From assembly GCA_964612455.1 (NCBI GenBank), contig CAZTCB010000009.1, positions 1 through 36,583 of the forward strand: 36,583 nt of DNA, read 5' to 3'. Position numbers and translations under genes: made by a program. Shown here in pieces: positions 1 to 7,773 of the stretch; position 1 is the stretch's first letter, and every line of letters begins with the position of its first letter. The DNA is from SFEB01 sp964612455 (GTDB lineage Bacteria > Bacillota > Clostridia > Christensenellales > CAG-314). Below the pieces are notes generated by a model, which ran no database searches, had not been told where the DNA came from, and saw nothing but the letters and a program-made list of their open reading frames with translations.

Positions 1-1893
1 GGTACCGGCGTTGCGTTTACCCGCAACCCCGCAACGGGCGAAAAAGGTCTGATGGGCGAGTTTTTGATGAACGCTCAGGGCGAAGACGTCGTAGCGGGCG
101 TCCGCACGCCGATGCCTATCTCTAAAATGGCGGAGGTTCTCCCCGACGTTTACAAGCAATTTTTAGAGGTTTGCAATACTCTTGAAAATCACTATCACGA
201 CATGCAGGACATGGAGTTTACGATAGAAAAAGGCAAGCTCTTTATGTTGCAAACCCGCAACGGCAAACGCACCGCGGCGGCAGCCATCAAGATTGCCTGT
301 GACCTTATCGACGAAGGCATGGTTACCGAGCAAGAGGCACTCATGCAAATCGACGCCAAGTCTCTCGATATGCTGTTGCACCCTCAATTTGACAGAGAGG
401 ATCTCGCTCATGCGGATATCAACAACGTGGTCGGCAAAGGTATCGCGGCGTCTCCGGGCGCGGCGGCAGGCACCGTCGTGTTTACTGCCGAGGACGCGGT
501 AAGGGAAGGCAAAAACGGCAAAAAGGTCGTGCTCGTCCGTCTCGAAACGTCCCCCGAAGATATCGAGGGTATGAAGTATGCTCAGGGTATCCTTACCGTT
601 CGCGGCGGACAGACTTCTCACGCGGCGGTAGTTGCTCGCGGCATGGGTACTTGTTGCGTTTCCGGTTGCGGCGATATTAAGATGGATGAAGAAAACAAAC
701 AATTTACTCTTGCGGGTGAAGTATACAAAGAGGGCAGCGAGATTTCTCTCAACGGTTCTACCGGCAAGATTTACAACCGCATCATCAAGACCGTTCCCGC
801 CGATCCCAATAGCGGATATTTCGGCAGAATTATGGATTTGGCAGACAAATACAAGGCGTTGAAAGTTCGTACCAACGCAGATACTCCCAGAGACGCAAGA
901 CAAGCGGTGGCTTTCGGCGCACAGGGTATCGGTCTCTGCCGTACCGAGCATATGTTCTTTGAACCGAACAGAATAGGCGCGTTCAGAGAAATGATTTGCT
1001 CCGATACCAAAGAAGAGAGAGAGATTGCGCTCGCCAAGATAGAGCCGATGCAACAGGCTGATTTTGAGGGGCTGTTTGAGGCTTTGCAAGGTTATCCCGT
1101 AACCATTCGTTTCTTGGATCCGCCGCTTCATGAGTTTGTTCCGACGGACGAGGCCGACATAGAAGCTTTGGCAAAGGCGCAAGGCAAGAGTGTTGCCACG
1201 ATTAAGCAAATCATCTCCGATTTGCACGAGTTTAACCCGATGATGGGGCATCGCGGCTGCCGTTTGACGGTTACCTATCCCGAAATCGCGGTAATGCAGA
1301 CCAAGGCTGTTATTAAGGCGGCTATAGCGGTTCAAAAGAAACACAGCGAGTGGAATATCGTCCCCGAAATCATGATTCCGTTGGTTGGCGAAATCAAAGA
1401 GTTCAAGTTTGTTAAGGACGTCGTGGTAAAGACGGCAGACGAGGTTATCGCTCAATCGGGTATCGCCCTTAAGTATGAGGTCGGTACGATGATAGAGATT
1501 CCGCGCGCATGTCTGACCGCAGACGAAATCGCAAGCGAGGCGGAGTTCTTCTGCTTCGGTACCAACGATTTGACGCAGATGACGTTCGGTTTCTCTCGTG
1601 ACGACGCAAGCAAGTTCCTGCCCGCGTATTACTCGACCAAAATCTTTGAGTCCGATCCGTTTGCAAGACTCGACACCGTGGGCGTCGGCAAACTTATGGA
1701 TATGGCGGTTAAATTCGGTAAACAAGAGAGAAAGACCATTCATATCGGCATTTGCGGCGAACACGGCGGAGATCCTTCTTCCATCGAGTTCTGCCACAAA
1801 ATCGGTCTTGACTACGTTTCCTGCTCTCCGTACCGCGTACCTATCGCGCGTCTCGCCGCCGCACAGGCTAATATCCGTAATCCGAGGGGCTAA
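1..1893 (+). CDS. ppdK: Pyruvate, phosphate dikinase (5'-truncated by window edge)
   Basis: Interconverts pyruvate + ATP + Pi and PEP + AMP + PPi in the cytoplasm; in fermentative Clostridia it often serves glycolysis or PEP supply. Frame 1 is open from base 1 and begins inside the nucleotide-binding domain (GTGVAFTRNP, typical of PPDK), so about 260 N-terminal residues of the usual ~870-880 lie upstream; the ATG at 52 is internal. The swivelling domain has the phosphohistidine motif GGQTSHAAVVAR, with the catalytic His codon at 619-621. The C-terminal PEP/pyruvate barrel has GIGLCRTEHMFF, GTNDLTQMTFGFSRDD and GICGEHGGDPSS; the Cys of the last motif is the expected acid/base residue. The stop at 1891-1893 is followed by a strong terminator, so this gene ends its transcript. 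PPDK is preferred over PEP synthase because of the TEHMFF and FSRDD signatures. Nothing visible is broken. Confidence 0.97.
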   Translation, partial: GTGVAFTRNPATGEKGLMGEFLMNAQGEDVVAGVRTPMPISKMAEVLPDVYKQFLEVCNTLENHYHDMQDMEFTIEKGKLFMLQTRNGKRTAAAAIKIACDLIDEGMVTEQEALMQIDAKSLDMLLHPQFDREDLAHADINNVVGKGIAASPGAAAGTVVFTAEDAVREGKNGKKVVLVRLETSPEDIEGMKYAQGILTVRGGQTSHAAVVARGMGTCCVSGCGDIKMDEENKQFTLAGEVYKEGSEISLNGSTGKIYNRIIKTVPADPNSGYFGRIMDLADKYKALKVRTNADTPRDARQAVAFGAQGIGLCRTEHMFFEPNRIGAFREMICSDTKEEREIALAKIEPMQQADFEGLFEALQGYPVTIRFLDPPLHEFVPTDEADIEALAKAQGKSVATIKQIISDLHEFNPMMGHRGCRLTVTYPEIAVMQTKAVIKAAIAVQKKHSEWNIVPEIMIPLVGEIKEFKFVKDVVVKTADEVIAQSGIALKYEVGTMIEIPRACLTADEIASEAEFFCFGTNDLTQMTFGFSRDDASKFLPAYYSTKIFESDPFARLDTVGVGKLMDMAVKFGKQERKTIHIGICGEHGGDPSSIEFCHKIGLDYVSCSPYRVPIARLAAAQANIRNPRG

Positions 1894-1931
1894 AGCGCGT
1901 ATCCGATAGGTGTTAAAAACGAATATTGATT

Positions 1932-1979
1932 AAAAACGAAATGCCTTGCGGGGAAAACTCCGCAGGGCATTTCGTTTTT
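1932..1979 (+). terminator. Intrinsic terminator of ppdK
   Basis: A long near-perfect stem of about 20 bp, with left arm 1932-1952 and right arm 1959-1979. G-U pairs are the only irregularities, the loop is A-rich, and the right arm ends in a T run (1975-1979). It lies 39 nt after the ppdK stop. An A run on the left arm could also let it act in the opposite direction. Confidence 0.88.
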
Positions 1980-2120
1980 GCGTTAAAAACGGCAAGGGTT
2001 AAACGTCGACATTGACTCTTTGGCTGACGACGGAGTAAGGCAAACGTGGCGTTTAATTTATCGAGTGCATTTAAAAGGTGAAAATTAAATAAAAATTTTA
2101 GTAAAAAATGCATTTATATA

Positions 2121-2149
2121 TTGACTTTTTTGCGGTCATGATGTAAAGT
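2121..2149 (+). promoter_or_regulatory. Sigma-A promoter for the 2273 gene
   Basis: The -35 box TTGACT (2121-2126) and -10 box TAAAGT (2144-2149) are separated by 17 nt. Predicted transcription start is about 2156, leaving a leader of roughly 117 nt before the ATG at 2273. The rest of the 379-nt gap after ppdK (1980-2120) is AT-rich and shows no other recognisable element. Confidence 0.7.
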
Positions 2150-2155
2150 AGCAGT

Positions 2156-2272
2156 GTTACGCTATTGAACAGCGAAATCGGATGACTAACCCATGTGCCG
2201 ACGGCAGTGTGTTTGGCAAACCGCGCTTAAATAGGCAGGGTAACGATTGTAACAATTTTTTCAGAGGTTATT
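2156..2272 (+). other. Structured 5' leader of unknown class
   Basis: The predicted untranslated leader contains small perfect hairpins, for example tgcc-gac-ggca near 2198 and gttt-ggc-aaac near 2210. A run near 2187 (taaccc) could loosely pair with gggtaa near 2240. I could not match it to a riboswitch consensus I know. A ribosome binding site (agagg, about 2262-2266) precedes the ATG. It may simply be an ordinary leader. Confidence 0.3.
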
Positions 2273-2677
2273 ATGGCAACTATGTATTGCAAATATTTTG
2301 CAACGAAAGATACCGCTCGCGAGAACGGGCTTTTCGGTAACGTAAAAATTTGCAACGACCAGACAATTAAATATCTCAGAGGGGACGAAAATCGCGGTCG
2401 CCTCGTAAAACTGCCGATTAAGGGGTTTGACTCGGTCGGCGGGCGTTACGTTGCCGCCGCGCCTGTGATTTGCTTCGGGCATCATGGCGTAAAGCCCGAA
2501 TGGATAAAAAAACTTAACTATATATTAAAAAACGGTAAAGAGATAGCAACCGATTGTCGCGAAACGTCGCCGAAAACGATAGGACGCGACAGAAATGACG
2601 AACGATACGGGATTTTTAACGAATACCGATACGTTCGTTTGCGTCGCCGCCGCATGCAAATGATTTTGTGCGCGTAA
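2273..2677 (+). CDS. Hypothetical protein, 134 aa
   Basis: I do not recognise the family. The reading frame has its own promoter (2121-2149), a ribosome binding site (agagg, six bases upstream) and codon use like its neighbours, so it is probably a real gene. The protein has no signal peptide or membrane segment. It has scattered Cys residues and a mixed charged middle. The tail turns abruptly basic (RLRRRRMQM) and the frame stops soon after; this may be a true basic tail or the result of a frameshift near 2620. It is followed by a terminator at 2754-2789 and then by clpP in the same orientation. Whether it belongs functionally to the clpP cluster depends on read-through of that terminator. 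Confidence 0.6.
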   Translation: MATMYCKYFATKDTARENGLFGNVKICNDQTIKYLRGDENRGRLVKLPIKGFDSVGGRYVAAAPVICFGHHGVKPEWIKKLNYILKNGKEIATDCRETSPKTIGRDRNDERYGIFNEYRYVRLRRRRMQMILCA

Positions 2678-2753
2678 CAATGGTTCGTTGTGGCGAAAAG
2701 TCCGAGGCAGTCAGACCTGTGGATTTGCGATAGGGGTGAAAACGTATGTTATT

Positions 2754-2789
2754 AAAAGCCGTTATTTTGATAGCGGCTTTTTTATTTTT
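2754..2789 (+). terminator. Intrinsic terminator or attenuator upstream of clpP
   Basis: A 12-bp stem (2754-2765 with 2770-2781, one G-U pair), a TTTG tetraloop and a T-rich tail to 2789. It ends only 33 nt before the clpP start. The intervening bases hold a ribosome binding site but no promoter, so the downstream cluster appears to depend on read-through or on a promoter located before this hairpin. Confidence 0.8.
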
Positions 2790-2822
2790 AAAAAAAACGA
2801 GGACACGACAAAGGAGGGAGTT

Positions 2823-3386
2823 ATGAAACAAACAGAAGATTTTTCGGCGAAGTATTCGCTGAAACGCAACACCGTCAACATTTTTGGCGTAATCGACGAC
2901 AATATGGCGGAAATCGTCATTGCGCAGATTCAATATCTCGTCGACAAGGGGGCGGACGAAATTATTTTGCAGATAAATTCTCCGGGAGGCAGTGTTTCTT
3001 CGGGACTTGCCATTTACGATACGCTTAACTTTGTCGACGCGAAAATAATCACTGTCGGTATAGGCATGTGTGCGTCGATGGGGGCGTTTTTGCTTTCCGC
3101 AGGCAGTAAGGGGTATCGCAGAGCGACCGAAAACTGCGAAATACTCATTCATCAACCGCTGGGCGGTGCGCAGGGACAGGCAAGCGACGTTATTATCGCG
3201 GCAGAACATATTAAACGCACCCGCGATAAATTAACTCGCATACTTGCCGAAAATACAGGCAAAAGTATCGAAGAGATTGCTCGCGATACGGATAGGGACA
3301 ATATCATGTCGGCAAAAGAAGCTCTCGAGTACGGCTTGATAGATACCGTAATAAAGGGCAAAAACAAGGCAAAGGGGGAGGTTTGA
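2823..3386 (+). CDS. clpP: ATP-dependent Clp protease proteolytic subunit (ClpP paralogue)
   Basis: A cytoplasmic serine peptidase that forms a tetradecameric barrel and degrades proteins delivered by AAA+ unfoldases. The 187-residue protein has the complete triad: Ser85 in CASMGAF, His110 in ILIHQPLGG and Asp159 in RDTDRDN. The handle segment QPLGGAQGQASD and the strand INSPGGSV are canonical. I chose the ATG at 2823 because an excellent site (aaggaggg, 2811-2818) precedes it; an upstream in-frame extension would run through the terminator hairpin. The N-terminus before the first core strand (NIFGVID) is shorter than in housekeeping ClpP, so the axial pore loop may differ. No clpX or clpC is adjacent. 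Instead it is followed after 2 nt by a pseudo-AAA+ gene, and then by a VirD4-like ATPase. It could be the organism's only ClpP, but the odd neighbourhood suggests a specialised paralogue. Confidence 0.93.
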   Translation: MKQTEDFSAKYSLKRNTVNIFGVIDDNMAEIVIAQIQYLVDKGADEIILQINSPGGSVSSGLAIYDTLNFVDAKIITVGIGMCASMGAFLLSAGSKGYRRATENCEILIHQPLGGAQGQASDVIIAAEHIKRTRDKLTRILAENTGKSIEEIARDTDRDNIMSAKEALEYGLIDTVIKGKNKAKGEV

Positions 3387-3388
3387 CT

Positions 3389-4999
3389 ATGGAAGACGTT
3401 TTAGTAGAAAGTAGGTTGTACGAATATTTTTGTTACGAAGCGTTGTTTGGCGAGTTTCGGGACAAAAGGCGGCTTTTTGATATTTCGGGCGAGATTTTTT
3501 TCGACGATTTTGACGACGACGAGCTGTTTAATCAAACCGAGCAGGGCGTGGTAAAAGACGTGCGCTCTGTTTCGGATTACAACAGAATAAAGCGACTGAA
3601 GCAATTTAATGATATTTCAGGTCGCGAACAAATGTTTTCAGGTCGTGAATACGAGATTTTAAAAATAAAAGGCGAGGCACTTAACGTAATGACCAAATAT
3701 GAGCTCGTCTTGCGTGACGCGACGGAAACCGCCGTTTTGAAAAAACTGATGGAGGCGGCGGAAAAAGGCAACGTGCTTGCGCTCAGGATTTTCGCCGTGT
3801 TGCAATGCGAAGGTTTTATCGTCGAAAAAGACAGATTTCGCGCACACAAAAAACTGATTAAGGCTGCGCGTTGGGGGAACGTTTTTTCGATTCTTGCGGC
3901 GTTGAGATATTTTGACTCCGACAGACCACAACTCATGAGGATGCTTGCCGCTGCGGTGAGGCGCACTCCGTACGAAAATGCGCTGCAAAAAGCGGAAAAG
4001 AAATACGGCGTCGTCGCGGACGGCGCGTCAGAGGAAATAAAACTAATCAGACAGGTGTTTAAGACGGAAAAAGCAAAGAGTGACTGCTACGATCCGATGT
4101 TGTCGCGAGTGGTGTATAGCGACGTCATCGGATTGCGGGACAAGCGTCGGGTTGTTTCTTCCGAAAACAGAGACGAGCTGTCGTCGGCTTGCGATTTGCC
4201 TTTGGGGCTCAAGTCGACGAGCTTGCAGTCCGTTTACGTCGGTTCGAGCGAAGGGCAGAGGGTGTTTGGCAAGAGAAAAGACTTTAAACAAATAACCGAT
4301 ATATTGCTCGACAGCGATTTGCGAAACGACGACGGGTACAGACCTTTGTGCGTGTGCTCGGAGTCGGACACTCTGCTGAATATTTACGCGTCCAAACTCA
4401 TGGGAGCGTTCGGCGATTCTCACGTTGAAAAAATAGACGTGGCAAATTTGAGCGATTATCAGTTCGAGCCGAGCGAAAACAACGTGTTCGTAAGGAGCGT
4501 CGACGAGGACAAAACCAACGTCTTTTTGCTCGTGTTTAAGGGCGAAATAAAAGAACATGTGCTTGACTTTGTAAAACGCTTTTTAAATACCGCCGAAAGA
4601 AAAAGTTTTCCTTTAAATCATCCGTCGGTCGATATAGATTTGTCTGCCGTTTTGCCCGTTTGTATCTGCGACGACGAAAACGCGAAATCGTTGCAAGACT
4701 GTACCGTGCAGGTACGGCTCGAGCCTTTTAAAGAAGAAGAAAAAACCGAAATAATCAGGTTTATGTTCGACGACAAGGCAAAATCGCATCGTATTTACGG
4801 CTTGAGTTTGCAGGACGACGCGGTAGAGGACCTGTGCTCTTTCGGGTTGGATAAAATCGAAAAAATCATAGACAGAGCTATTCGGTCAAACGGCCGCGAA
4901 GACGGCATGGCACTTACCGCAAAAATGCTCGAAAAGTACATGAAGGACTGCGAAAAAGAAAAGCACGTCGGATTCGGTTTCGGAGGAGAATTGATATGA
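3389..4999 (+). CDS. Sel1-like repeat protein with degenerate Lon-like AAA+ domain (pseudo-ATPase)
   Basis: A 536-residue protein. The ATG at 3389 is chosen because gggggagg (3374-3381) sits 7 nt upstream; a TTG at 3383 overlapping the clpP stop is less likely. Residues of about 110-195 resemble Sel1/TPR repeats (two copies of an A-A-x-x-G-N-V pattern). The second half follows the order of a Lon-type AAA+ domain: a would-be P-loop strand (CVCSESDTLL) lacking G-K-T/S, a would-be Walker B strand (NVFLLVFKGEI) lacking D-E, then a segment resembling the Lon region before sensor 1 (VDIDLSAVLPVCICDDEN), then a lid start (LEPFKEEEKTEI) and a lid helix. The fold is therefore likely kept and ATP hydrolysis lost. 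The extreme C-terminus contains V527-G528-F529, which fits the [LIVMP]-G-[FL] tripeptide by which ClpX/ClpA dock on ClpP. Its position between clpP and the VirD4-like gene (ATGA overlap) suggests an adaptor or scaffold. This role is inference. Confidence 0.75.
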   Translation: MEDVLVESRLYEYFCYEALFGEFRDKRRLFDISGEIFFDDFDDDELFNQTEQGVVKDVRSVSDYNRIKRLKQFNDISGREQMFSGREYEILKIKGEALNVMTKYELVLRDATETAVLKKLMEAAEKGNVLALRIFAVLQCEGFIVEKDRFRAHKKLIKAARWGNVFSILAALRYFDSDRPQLMRMLAAAVRRTPYENALQKAEKKYGVVADGASEEIKLIRQVFKTEKAKSDCYDPMLSRVVYSDVIGLRDKRRVVSSENRDELSSACDLPLGLKSTSLQSVYVGSSEGQRVFGKRKDFKQITDILLDSDLRNDDGYRPLCVCSESDTLLNIYASKLMGAFGDSHVEKIDVANLSDYQFEPSENNVFVRSVDEDKTNVFLLVFKGEIKEHVLDFVKRFLNTAERKSFPLNHPSVDIDLSAVLPVCICDDENAKSLQDCTVQVRLEPFKEEEKTEIIRFMFDDKAKSHRIYGLSLQDDAVEDLCSFGLDKIEKIIDRAIRSNGREDGMALTAKMLEKYMKDCEKEKHVGFGFGGELI

Positions 5000-6669
5000 G
5001 CACGATAGATAAATTTTTGACGGGTTACGAAAACACGCGCCTTATAGACTGCAAAGATATCGACGTCACGTTGCGTAGTAATACTCTGCCGTACGCGGAT
5101 ATATGCGCCAAAGACGTAGTCGGCGTTTTAAAGGCAAACAGATTGGTCGACGGAAAACTCGTGCAGACCTACTCCGAGCGCGAAAATCACGTCGGAGTTA
5201 TCGCCGCCACCCGTCTCGGCAAGACGACTCAGTACGTTATCCCTACCATTTTGTCTTTTGCAAAGGCCAAAAACAAGCGCAGTATGGTGGTGTCGGACCC
5301 TAAGGGCGAGTTGTACCGCTTGACTTCGGCAACGTTGAGAAAAGAAGGATACAAAGTAAAACTCGTCAATTTCAGGGATTATCGCCACTCCGAGTACTGG
5401 AATCCTCTGACCAAAATATACTCGTTGTTTGAAAAAGCAAACAACGTCGAGGACGAAATAGAGGTGGTCGAGACTCCTGCGGGATTGAGAAATCGTTTTT
5501 GCGGAAGAATATACGAAAACCAATCGGAGTTGGATTTGCAAGTATCGAGAGTTAAAAAAATGGCGATGGAGGACGTCGCCAATGAGATCGACGCTTTCGC
5601 CGCCATTGTCAGTCCGACTATAAATATACGAGAGCCGTATTGGGAGGACAGCGCACGCGACGTGTTAAAGGCGGGTTTGTGGGCGATGCTCGAGGACTCT
5701 TTGTCGGACGACGAGTCCACGAGGATAACCAAAGACAATTTTTCGCTAAACACGTTGCTTTCGATATTTACGGCTGCCGGCAGCGTCGTCGGGTATTTCT
5801 CGGAGCGCGACAAAGATTCACGCTCGTATAATCTGGCAATGTGCATAGTGGACAACGGCAAAACTACCAATAGTTGCATCATCTCGACGTTTAATACGAA
5901 AATGAGCGTTTTTAAAAACAGTACGGTGCGTCTTGTCACGAGTTGTAACAGTTTTGACATGAATGAGTTGATTGACGACGAGCATCCCGTTGCCGTATAT
6001 ATCGATTATCGCGACGAGTCTAAAGCCGATTACGGCGTGATATCGATGTTTATACAGAGCATATACGAGTTTCTCATCGACTATGCGACCAAACAACCGT
6101 CGGGTAAACTTAACAAGCCTTTTTATCTGGTGCTGGACGAGTTTGGAAACTTTCCCGCGATTAAGGATTTTGAAACGGTAATCAGCGCATGCGGCGGCAG
6201 AAATATCTTTTTTATCCTCATTCTTCAGTCGTACGCTCAACTCAACAACGTGTACGGCGAGAGCGTCTCGGAGATAATCAAGGACAATCTCAACATGCAT
6301 GTGTTTATCGGCAGCAACAATCCCGATACTCTTGCGAGTTTTAGTCGAGAATGCGGCGAGTTTACAAGGATTTCACCGATGAGCGCGATAAACGGCAACG
6401 CGGACGAAATAACGTACTACGAAAGGGAAACCATTCCTCTCATTCCAAAAAGCGTTCTTTCAAATTTAAAAGAGGGCGAATGCATAGTGACCGAAGCCAA
6501 TTGCGGTTACGTCCTGTTTTCTAAATTGGAGCGGTATTACTTGTGCCCCGAGTACGAGAATATCGAGATTTCGGACGAAAAAGACTATTTTTCGTCGATA
6601 AATCCGTTTGACGAGAAATATGCGTACAAATACGAATCTCCTAAAAAGAAATTCGATTTTGATTTTTAG
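4996..6669 (+). CDS. VirD4/TraG-family ATPase without membrane anchor
   Basis: A 557-residue P-loop ATPase of the type IV coupling protein family, which pumps DNA or protein substrates in conjugation and secretion. Motifs in order: Walker A AATRLGKT (residues 70-77), SDPKGELY, YWNPL, Walker B LVLDEFGNFP (Asp381/Glu382), the conserved FILILQSYAQL strand and the VFIGSNNPDT segment. Classical VirD4 proteins start with two transmembrane helices; here residues 1-65 are hydrophilic, so the protein should be soluble or recruited by a partner. ATG 4996 overlaps the upstream stop (ATGA) and is preceded by ggaggag, so translation is coupled. No relaxase, VirB4 or channel gene lies in the window. The neighbour downstream carries an FtsK-gamma-like domain, so the pair may act as a two-piece FtsK-like motor. 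A stranded remnant of a conjugative element is the alternative. Confidence 0.88.
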   Translation: MSTIDKFLTGYENTRLIDCKDIDVTLRSNTLPYADICAKDVVGVLKANRLVDGKLVQTYSERENHVGVIAATRLGKTTQYVIPTILSFAKAKNKRSMVVSDPKGELYRLTSATLRKEGYKVKLVNFRDYRHSEYWNPLTKIYSLFEKANNVEDEIEVVETPAGLRNRFCGRIYENQSELDLQVSRVKKMAMEDVANEIDAFAAIVSPTINIREPYWEDSARDVLKAGLWAMLEDSLSDDESTRITKDNFSLNTLLSIFTAAGSVVGYFSERDKDSRSYNLAMCIVDNGKTTNSCIISTFNTKMSVFKNSTVRLVTSCNSFDMNELIDDEHPVAVYIDYRDESKADYGVISMFIQSIYEFLIDYATKQPSGKLNKPFYLVLDEFGNFPAIKDFETVISACGGRNIFFILILQSYAQLNNVYGESVSEIIKDNLNMHVFIGSNNPDTLASFSRECGEFTRISPMSAINGNADEITYYERETIPLIPKSVLSNLKEGECIVTEANCGYVLFSKLERYYLCPEYENIEISDEKDYFSSINPFDEKYAYKYESPKKKFDFDF

Positions 6670-6708
6670 TAATGAGCGCGGTTTTTTCAGAGAGGACAGG
6701 AGAAGAAA

Positions 6709-7746
6709 ATGACAAAACAGGAATTGATAGAGTTGTTTCAGGAAAAACGAACGCTGTCTTTGCCCGAGGCGCAAAGGTATTTTTCGGTCGGGTACGGAGA
6801 AATTCGCAAGCTCTTTGACGAGCTTGAAAAAGAAAACGTGATAAAACCCGACGGGGCTTTGTCTTTCGTGTTGCTGAAAATACCTTTTACACCCGCACCC
6901 GCCTATTTGCGGGATACTTACGAGTACAGACTGAGGCAGCACATGCTGAGAGAAATAAAAGCAAGACTAAAAAAACACCCCGACAGTTACTCTCGGGTTT
7001 TTGAAAAGTGCGTTGTGGACGGGGCGATTTTTTGCGCCGGACTTTCTTTGGCGGCGGCAGGGCTCCCCGGTGTAGTCGTCAAATGCGCGCTCAGGTTGTT
7101 TAAGAGATGGGGTGCCGTCGAGGAGCAAGACGGAAATTACGTTTGCAAGTTTAATCGCTCGGAATATATGGAAGCCTTTCACATTCAAAAACCCGATTGG
7201 GTATACGAGCAGCAAGACGCGTCCCTCGAGGCTCATTATCGCGTATTGCGCAGATTGGATTTGTATCTTACGACGGAGAAAATCCGTGCGTTGCCGAAAG
7301 AAATCCCCGAGCTTTTTTACGAAGACGAAGACGTCGAGGATAAAACTTACGAAGACGACTCTTATCGGGACGAACGAGAAGAATACGACGAAATGGATGA
7401 CGAATTGGCGGGAGTACGGGCGAAGATTGCTGAAATCGAGCGCGAAAACGTTTTTGATTATCCTTTCGGGTACGAGGCGTCGTTGGATAAATACTCCGAC
7501 AGGGGCGACCACTCCTTTGAAAAAACGTTACTCTCCATATTGAAGACATGCGGGGACGCCGATTTGCAGACGGTACGCGACGTGACGGTGCGCGAGAAAG
7601 AACGTGCCGAAAGAGAAAACGATTTAAGTACGGCGCGCGCTTGCTCCGAGATAAAGGAAGAACTCGATAAAATGCAGGAAATAGAATACAGACACCTTTT
7701 GGCGGCACTATCGGACGACGAAGAAGACGACGAAGGCGATGAGTAA
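6709..7746 (+). CDS. Protein with N-terminal FtsK-gamma-like winged helix
   Basis: A 345-residue protein of unknown overall function. Residues of about 5-45 align by eye with the FtsK/SpoIIIE gamma domain: the pattern E-K-R, then S, then Q-R-x-F-x-x-G-Y, then a helix ending D-E-L-E-K-E-N-V-I matches the segment of FtsK gamma that reads KOPS DNA. A second small helical unit (residues ~105-145) ends in G-A-V-E-E-Q-D-G-N-Y and could be another winged helix. The C-terminal third is strongly acidic (several E/D-rich runs around residues 205-245 and a D-D-E-E-D-D-E tail). There is no ATPase motor in this chain. It has its own ribosome binding site (aggagaag, about 6700) and starts 39 nt after the VirD4-like gene. 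DNA binding is inferred from the winged-helix resemblance. Confidence 0.7.
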   Translation: MTKQELIELFQEKRTLSLPEAQRYFSVGYGEIRKLFDELEKENVIKPDGALSFVLLKIPFTPAPAYLRDTYEYRLRQHMLREIKARLKKHPDSYSRVFEKCVVDGAIFCAGLSLAAAGLPGVVVKCALRLFKRWGAVEEQDGNYVCKFNRSEYMEAFHIQKPDWVYEQQDASLEAHYRVLRRLDLYLTTEKIRALPKEIPELFYEDEDVEDKTYEDDSYRDEREEYDEMDDELAGVRAKIAEIERENVFDYPFGYEASLDKYSDRGDHSFEKTLLSILKTCGDADLQTVRDVTVREKERAERENDLSTARACSEIKEELDKMQEIEYRHLLAALSDDEEDDEGDE

Positions 7747-7773
7747 TGCCAAATAAGGAGAACGGGTAGAAAA

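Noticed and set aside
163..1797. 544-codon minus-strand open frame inside ppdK
   Set aside because: The plus strand encodes an unmistakable PPDK with all catalytic motifs; the antisense product resembles nothing and lacks a start context.
4996..6669. Evidence of an integrated conjugative element around the VirD4-like gene
   Set aside because: No relaxase, VirB4, integrase, att repeats or tRNA junction is visible in the window, and flanking genes (ppdK, prs, rplI) are chromosomal housekeeping genes. A decayed remnant cannot be excluded.
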